Source of the DNA: Nitrosomonas sp.
GTDB lineage: Bacteria; Pseudomonadota; Gammaproteobacteria; Burkholderiales; Nitrosomonadaceae
Length of the DNA: 64,000 bases
NCBI GenBank assembly: GCA_016721865.1
Contig: JADKHF010000003.1
Location: 1 to 64,000 of the forward strand
Reading direction: 5' to 3'
Position numbers and translations under genes: made by a program
The notes under the pieces: generated by a model
Told to the model about the DNA's origin: nothing
What the model saw: only the letters and a program-made list of their open reading frames with translations
Databases searched by the model: none
Shown here: positions 58,938-64,000 of the stretch, piece by piece
Numbering within the stretch: the stretch's first letter is position 1
Layout: each line of letters starts with the position of its first letter

Positions 58938-59054
58938 TCAGAAATCACTGAAGAATCCTCATGTGTCATTCCGAACAAAGTGAGGAATCTTTGGTAAACC
59001 AATACGATAGACTTATCGCTACGCTCGAAATAACAGTTATTCAGCGTTTCCTTA
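58938..59054. repeat. Dispersed palindromic repeat, copy D
   Basis: The left arm is atgtgtcattccgaacaaag then tgaggaatctttgg. The right arm is cttatcgctacgctcgaaat then aacagttattcagcgtttcc. It belongs to the same family as copies A-C. It lies in the 262-base gap between glmS and the Wza-like gene, close to where the promoter of the export operon should be. Confidence 0.7.
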
Positions 59055-59093
59055 GATTTCCTGCTGTACAGGAAGTGAGAGTTATTCAAGTTA

Positions 59094-60357
59094 ATGAAAA
59101 TTAGAGAGTGTCTTAATATGAATTTATATAACTTATTATATAGTCGAGAAATAATATTCTTGCGAATAAAAATTTTTCTTGTTCTGATCATATTAAGCCA
59201 ACTCTCAGCCTGTACTCTGATCCCAGGGCAACATATGAGGGCTTTTTCCACCCAATCCAGTGTGGAAATGCCGACCACGGAAGATAATGAAGCAATCTTA
59301 AAAAAACTTAACATTCAAAAAATTAATGCCCAATTAATTATTGATATGGAAAAGGATATCAATAATTTTAGCTTGGGCCCTGACAATGTTGCTAATCATT
59401 ATTTTGATTATCGCATTGGTTCAAACACGATAAAAGGCACGCCTGATAAGGAAACCTACGATCAATATCGTGTGGGTCCCAGAGATATTCTTAATATAAC
59501 TGTCTGGGGACATCCGGAATTGACTATTCCTGCAGGTGAATTTCGTAGTGCGGAAGCGGCAGGCAATGTTGTTGGAGAAGACGGCACATTTTTCTATCCT
59601 TTCGCCGGAGTAATTCGAGCGGCTGGAAGAACGGTAGAGGAAATCCGCGAAGAATTAACCCAGAAACTCTCCAAGTATATTGAAAAAGTTCAGCTCGACG
59701 TGCGCGTGGCTGGATATCGTAGTCAACGGGTTTATGTCGGTGAAGTTGAACAACCGGGAATTCATCTGGTTAAAGACATCCCTTTAACCGTACTGGAAGC
59801 GATAAATAGTGCAGGGGGGGTAAAACCTGGAGCGGATTTACGCAATATCACTTTAACCAGGGACGACAAAACCTACAGCATTAACCTGCTAAGCCTTTAC
59901 GAAGGAGGGGATATAAAGCAGAACGTGCTGCTTAAACAGGGCGATGTTCTGAACGTGCCGGATAATCAATTCAATAAGGTTTTTGTAATAGGAGAAACCA
60001 TGACAGGTCGCGGTTTTGGTGTCAGACCACGAAGTATCATGATGAATAAAGCGCGCATGACATTGATCAGCGCTGGCTGAGGGCGCAGGATTTGATCAGG
60101 AGACGGCGGACGCAGCCAGAGTTTTTGTTTTTAGAAGCGCCCTGGGGAAATCGGCCATATATCATCTGGATGCTAAATCCCCCGATGCGCTTATCCTGGC
60201 GGAGCGATTCCCTTTGCAGCCACGCGATGTGGTATTTGTGGATCGGGCTGAAGGTATTCGCTGGAACCAGATCATTGCACAAATTGCACCGACCGTTCAA
60301 TTGTTGAATTTGTTTGATGGATCAGTAAACGTTCAACCGATGAGATCGCTACCCTAA
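59094..60357 (+). CDS. Polysaccharide export outer-membrane lipoprotein, Wza-like (one frameshift)
   Basis: About 420 residues. The signal peptide ends in the lipobox LSQLSAC (acylated Cys about residue 40). The Poly_export domain has DQYRVGPRDILNITVWGHPE. Two SLBB-type repeats follow, VYVGEVEQPGIHLVKDIPLT and, after an indel near 60070, VFVFRSALGKSAIYHLDAK with QPRDVVFVDRAEGIRWNQI. The stop is at 60355-60357. It forms the outer-membrane channel for exopolysaccharide. It precedes the kinase by 24 bases, in the same operon. Confidence 0.9.
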
Positions 60358-60381
60358 TCTCTAATATTCCAATTCCCACAC

Positions 60382-62650
60382 ATGATCAATTCACCTACTG
60401 ATAATTTAAAAGAACCGATTCATACCATAACGAACCAGGAAGACGATTCTATCGATCTGGGCGAATTGTTGGGCCTATTGATGGATGGCAAATGGCTTGT
60501 CATTCTGGTTACATTCACTGTCTTTGCTATGGGGATAGCCAAAGCTTTTCTGGATACACCGGTTTACAAAGTCGATGTCATGTTGCAAATCCAAGAAAAG
60601 TCAAGACCCATGGCAGGACTGGAGCCATTAACCGATATTCTGGGAAGTAAAATTCCGGTAATGGCTGAAGTTGAGCTTATTCAGTCCAGGTTCGTGCTTG
60701 GAAAAACCATTAAAAATCTGGATCTGGATATCATCGCTAGACCGAATTATTTCCCGCTCGTTGGCGAGACTATCGCCAGAAGATTCCAACACCGTAATCA
60801 AGATAATGCAGTTTCCAGCCCGCTATTTTGGCAAGACAAATATGCCTGGGGCGGCGAAGCTATTCATGTCAGCACATTAACGGTGCCTGATGATTTGAAA
60901 GATAAGGAATTCATACTGCTGGCCGGTCACGGCGGCCAATTTCAGATCATCTTGGATGATGAACTCATCCTGGAAGGTGAAGTAGGCAAGCTGGTCAGCA
61001 AACAAATTGATAACTTTCAACAGCCCATCAGCATTTTTGTGTCGCAATTAAAAGCGCGTCCCGGTACCCAGTTTGTCCTCGTTCGACAATCTATAAATAG
61101 TGCAATCAGTCAATTACTGGAGAATTTAACTGTATCAGAAAAGGCAAAACCACAGGGATACTGCAACTGACGTTGGAATCAAACAGCCCTGATTATGCTG
61201 TGCGCGTGTTAAATGAAATAGCTAACATTTATGTACAGCAGAATGTTGAATATAAATCTGCTGAATCGCAAAAGACCCTGGAATTTCTGGAGAAACAGCT
61301 TCCCGTCCTTAAAGAACAGATGGAATCTGCTACGAATACTCTGAATGAATATCGAAATAAAAAAGGTTCTGTTGACCTGGATATTGAAACACAGAATATT
61401 TTACATGGGATGGTGGAAGTAAAAACTCAAATTACGTTATTGCAACAAAAGCGGGATGAATTGAGACAGAAATATACCGAATCACACCCGAACGTTATCG
61501 CTATTGATAAACAGATTGCGCGACTGCAAGACCAGATGCGTTCGCATGACAAAATGGTCAAATCGCTGCCAGAAACACAGCAAGTTATTGTGGGATTATC
61601 CGGGGACGTAAAGTGAGCGCAACGCTCTATACCACTTTGCTTAATAATGCACAGACATTGCGTGTGGCCAAAGCAGGTACCGTGGGAGACGTAAGGGTGA
61701 TCGATTATGCGATATTACCTGATAAGCCGGTCAAGCCAAAAAACTTCTAATTATTAGCGTGGCATTTATTTTGGGTTTATTTCTGGGTGTTGTTGCGGTA
61801 TTTGTTCGCAGAGCATTGCATCGTGGCATAGACGATCCGGATCTGGTCGAAAAACAATTGCATGTTCCTGTTTATGCCACCATTTTACACAGCAAGGAAC
61901 AGGAATTACTCAATAAGGAATTGAACAAACCTTCCAAGTCTGTCAGGAGGAATAGACCAGTCATTTTAGCGCTTAGAAACAAGGAAGATGTTGCAATAGA
62001 AAGTCTGCGTAGTTTGCGCACCACCATACATTTTCTTTATTGGAAGCGCAAAATAATATCATCGCAATCAGCGGGCCAAGCCCTGGAATTGGAAAATCAT
62101 TTGTTGCCGCTAATCTTGCTGCAGTAATGGCTGATTCCGATAAGAAAATATTACTGATCGATGGTGATATGCGTAAGGGTGCACTTAATAAAATGTTTGG
62201 AGTAAAAGAGAGAGGGGGTTATCGGAAATAATTTTAAATACCCTATCCGTGCAGGATGCTACGCGCAAAATACCGCTGGTCAATATCGACTTCATTTCTA
62301 CCGGAACAATACCACCCAATCCATCCGAATTATTGCTGCATGAACGTTTTGGTCAACTCCTTGAAGGATTCACCCAACAATACGATTTGATCATTATCGA
62401 CTCGCCGCCAATCCTGGCGGTTACAGATGCCGCTATTATTGCCCGGATGGCAGGTGCGACATTCATGGTTATAAAAGCTGGTTTGCATACCAAACGGGAA
62501 TTGGAACAGAGCATCAGAAAATTCTCCCAGTCGGGCGTTACCATAAAGGGCATCGTATTTAATGATATGCCGCAATCATCGTCGCGTTATGGCTATGGTT
62601 ATCATTATGGCAGGTATGTTTATCAATACAGCTACCAGAAAACAAAATAA
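60382..62650 (+). CDS. Exopolysaccharide chain-length regulator / tyrosine autokinase, Wzc-like (at least four frameshifts)
   Basis: About 755 residues read over five frames. The N-terminal Wzz domain has two membrane helices (WLVILVTFTVFAMGIAKAFL and ALAFILGLFLGVVAVFVRR) around a periplasmic coiled coil (LEFLEKQLPVLKEQMESATN). The cytoplasmic kinase has Walker A SGPSPGIGKSFVAANLAAVM, Walker A' KKILLIDGDMRKGA and Walker B DLIIIDSPPILAVTDAAI. The C-terminal tyrosine cluster is RYGYGYHYGRYVYQYSYQ, the autophosphorylation tail. Breaks lie near 61170, 61615, 61745, 62060 and 62225. It is functionally paired with the Wzb-like phosphatase at 56.4 kb and controls polymer length. Confidence 0.88.
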
Positions 62651-62652
62651 AA

Positions 62653-63858
62653 ATGATGGAAATTTTTATCATTCCCGTATTTTTGATTAGCATTCTTTTT
62701 TCAATATTGGCTATTCGGTCTACTGTTTCAATCATGCATACCCTTAATATTACCGACAAGCCTGATGATGAACATAAGCTGCATGATATCAATACTCCTT
62801 TTGTTGGTGGGGTAGGGATGCTGGTGGTTTTATGTTTTGCAATCATTCTATTGATCAACCTTCATCCCGAGCATTTCCAGAAATATATTGCCCTGCTTAT
62901 GTGTTCTATCATTATCTGGAGTACTGGTTTCGTGGACGATATGATTAAGCTCGGATATAAACTACGGCTTGCAATACAAGCTTTGGTTGCGCTCATTATG
63001 ATTCTGGTTGGTGGGGTGGTGGTGAATGAACTAGGCGGATTGTTTTTTGGATTCCCGCTGCAACTCGGAACGATGGGCATTATTTTCACACTTATTGCCA
63101 CTATTGGTGGAATCAATGCGCTTAACATGATGGATGGTGTTGATGGGCTTTTAGGGTCAATTGCGCTGGTGAGTCTATTGTTAATTGGTATCGCAATTTA
63201 TATAGGACAAGATCAGCCCAATCTGATATTGATTTGTGTGCTTGCCGGTGGTGTGGTAGGTTTTTTGAATTTTAACCTGCGCCATCTCTATCAACGCCAT
63301 GCACGAGTTTTTCTCGGTGACAATGGCAGTATGCTGCTCGGCGTAATGTTTGCCTGGATACTAGTGGATATTGCGCAAGATCCCAATCCGTCCATAACAC
63401 CGGTAACAGCGATCTGGTTGCTTTCCGTTCCGCTCCTGGATATGTTCAGTGTCATGATGCGCAGGATGTGTGCGGGGCGCTCACCTTTTACTCCGGATCG
63501 GAAACATTTACATCACTTGTTGATGAGATCCGGGTTCCGGGTCTCGGAAATTGTTTTTACCATAACGTTATTACATGGTTTGTTAGGAATGATAGGGCTT
63601 GCTGGTTTGTATTCAGGCGTATCTGAATTTGCGATGCTGCTTGGTTTCCTTCTGATTCTGGCCGGGTACTTCTACTTGACTTACCGGCCTTTACTTTTTA
63701 TAGCGAAGCTTCGAAACCTGGATACACTGCTTAATACCCGATTAGGTTTTGCACCTGTTTCAAATAGCAAAATCCTAATTGGTAACTACTCTGCTAAAGC
63801 GGAGGCGCTTGTTAGGCAATCAGTGATGAATTGGGATCTGAGATGGATTTCTGGATAA
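62653..63858 (+). CDS. WecA/MraY-family undecaprenyl-phosphate sugar-1-phosphate transferase
   Basis: 401 residues with about 11 membrane helices. Signature blocks are STGFVDDMIKLGYKLRLAIQ (DDxxD-like), INALNMMDGVDGL, ARVFLGDNGSMLLGVMFAWI and PDRKHLHHLLMRSG (cytoplasmic His loop). It transfers a GlcNAc- or similar 1-phosphate from the UDP-sugar to undecaprenyl phosphate, priming exopolysaccharide or O-antigen assembly in the inner membrane. It starts directly after the kinase stop. Its end (LRWISG) may be a frameshift artefact, because a conserved-looking tail continues in another frame to the window edge. Confidence 0.9.
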   Translation: MMEIFIIPVFLISILFSILAIRSTVSIMHTLNITDKPDDEHKLHDINTPFVGGVGMLVVLCFAIILLINLHPEHFQKYIALLMCSIIIWSTGFVDDMIKLGYKLRLAIQALVALIMILVGGVVVNELGGLFFGFPLQLGTMGIIFTLIATIGGINALNMMDGVDGLLGSIALVSLLLIGIAIYIGQDQPNLILICVLAGGVVGFLNFNLRHLYQRHARVFLGDNGSMLLGVMFAWILVDIAQDPNPSITPVTAIWLLSVPLLDMFSVMMRRMCAGRSPFTPDRKHLHHLLMRSGFRVSEIVFTITLLHGLLGMIGLAGLYSGVSEFAMLLGFLLILAGYFYLTYRPLLFIAKLRNLDTLLNTRLGFAPVSNSKILIGNYSAKAEALVRQSVMNWDLRWISG

Positions 63859-64000
63859 GGATCTTCAGGAATCATTCAGGAAATGGTTATGCGATTACAT
63901 TTAATATCTGGGTTGATAAGAAGAATAGTATCTCGAAAGAAACCGTGAGGAAGTATATAGCGGCGCTACAATGGCGGTTAATAGAACAACGAGGCATTCA
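63843..64000 (+). CDS. Open frame running off the right edge, probably the tail of the transferase
   Basis: From 63843 the frame reads MDFWIRIFRNHSGNGYAIT then FNIWVDKKNSISKETVRKYI to the window end. It overlaps the last codons of the transferase, has no ribosome-binding site, and fits a cytoplasmic C-terminal extension after a one-base indel near 63840. It could instead be the start of the next gene. Confidence 0.4.
   Translation, partial: MDFWIRIFRNHSGNGYAITFNIWVDKKNSISKETVRKYIAALQWRLIEQRGI

Noticed and set aside
1..64000. tRNA, rRNA or CRISPR arrays
   Set aside because: I saw no cloverleaf with a GGTTCGA-type arm and CCA context, no rRNA signature, and no regularly spaced direct repeats.

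Overview
The window looks like a chromosomal segment of a betaproteobacterium of the Nitrosomonas (ammonia-oxidiser) type. Supporting signs are a periplasmic two-domain copper nitrite reductase (NirK), the Thiobacillus-type glutamate-cysteine ligase, a betaproteobacterial zapB-zapA-6S RNA arrangement, a PEP-CTERM protein beside an exopolysaccharide cluster, and a moderate-to-low GC housekeeping background. No amo, hao or rRNA gene is present, so the genus is an inference.

Layout. 1-3.3 kb is insertion-sequence debris: a complete but decayed IS66 and two oppositely oriented IS5-type fragments. 3.3-24.9 kb is mostly housekeeping: a HAD phosphatase, 6S RNA, zapA/zapB, a CDGSH protein, zipA-smc, queF, mltD, an M17 aminopeptidase, thyA-folA, ornithine decarboxylase with a putative 21-residue leader peptide, a TIGR03790 protein, dcd, apbC, metG and yggS. 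25.1-31.7 kb is a visibly GC-rich operon, jetA-jetB-jetC-jetD, a type I Wadjet anti-plasmid system. 31.7-38 kb is a mobile-element-rich stretch with a beta-barrel porin, a GH30 glycoside hydrolase split by an 88-bp TA-flanked insertion, and an IS630 copy.

38-51.4 kb holds a DUF2092/Gly-rich pair, a small cytochrome c, an orphan FtsH-type protease, gshA-gshB divergent from a Kef-type antiporter, nirK, a deleted apt, mpl and gluQ. 51.4-53.7 kb encodes an FAD oxidoreductase, an SRPBCC protein and a short LOV (blue-light) protein in a row. 54.2-64 kb carries a PEP-CTERM protein, an AttH-like lipocalin and then an exopolysaccharide block: a low-molecular-weight tyrosine phosphatase, glmS, a Wza-like exporter, a Wzc-like tyrosine kinase and a WecA-type sugar-phosphate transferase. 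The block runs off the right edge.

More than twenty otherwise well-conserved genes carry one or more single-base frameshifts, often in short homopolymers. Conserved protein continues in another frame after each break. This suggests residual sequencing or assembly indels rather than wholesale pseudogenisation, so I annotate those genes over their full span. True lesions look different: the 88-bp insertion in the GH30 gene, the roughly 75-80-bp internal deletion in apt, and the decayed transposases. At least four copies of a palindromic dispersed repeat and three other MITE-like elements lie in intergenic regions or gene ends.
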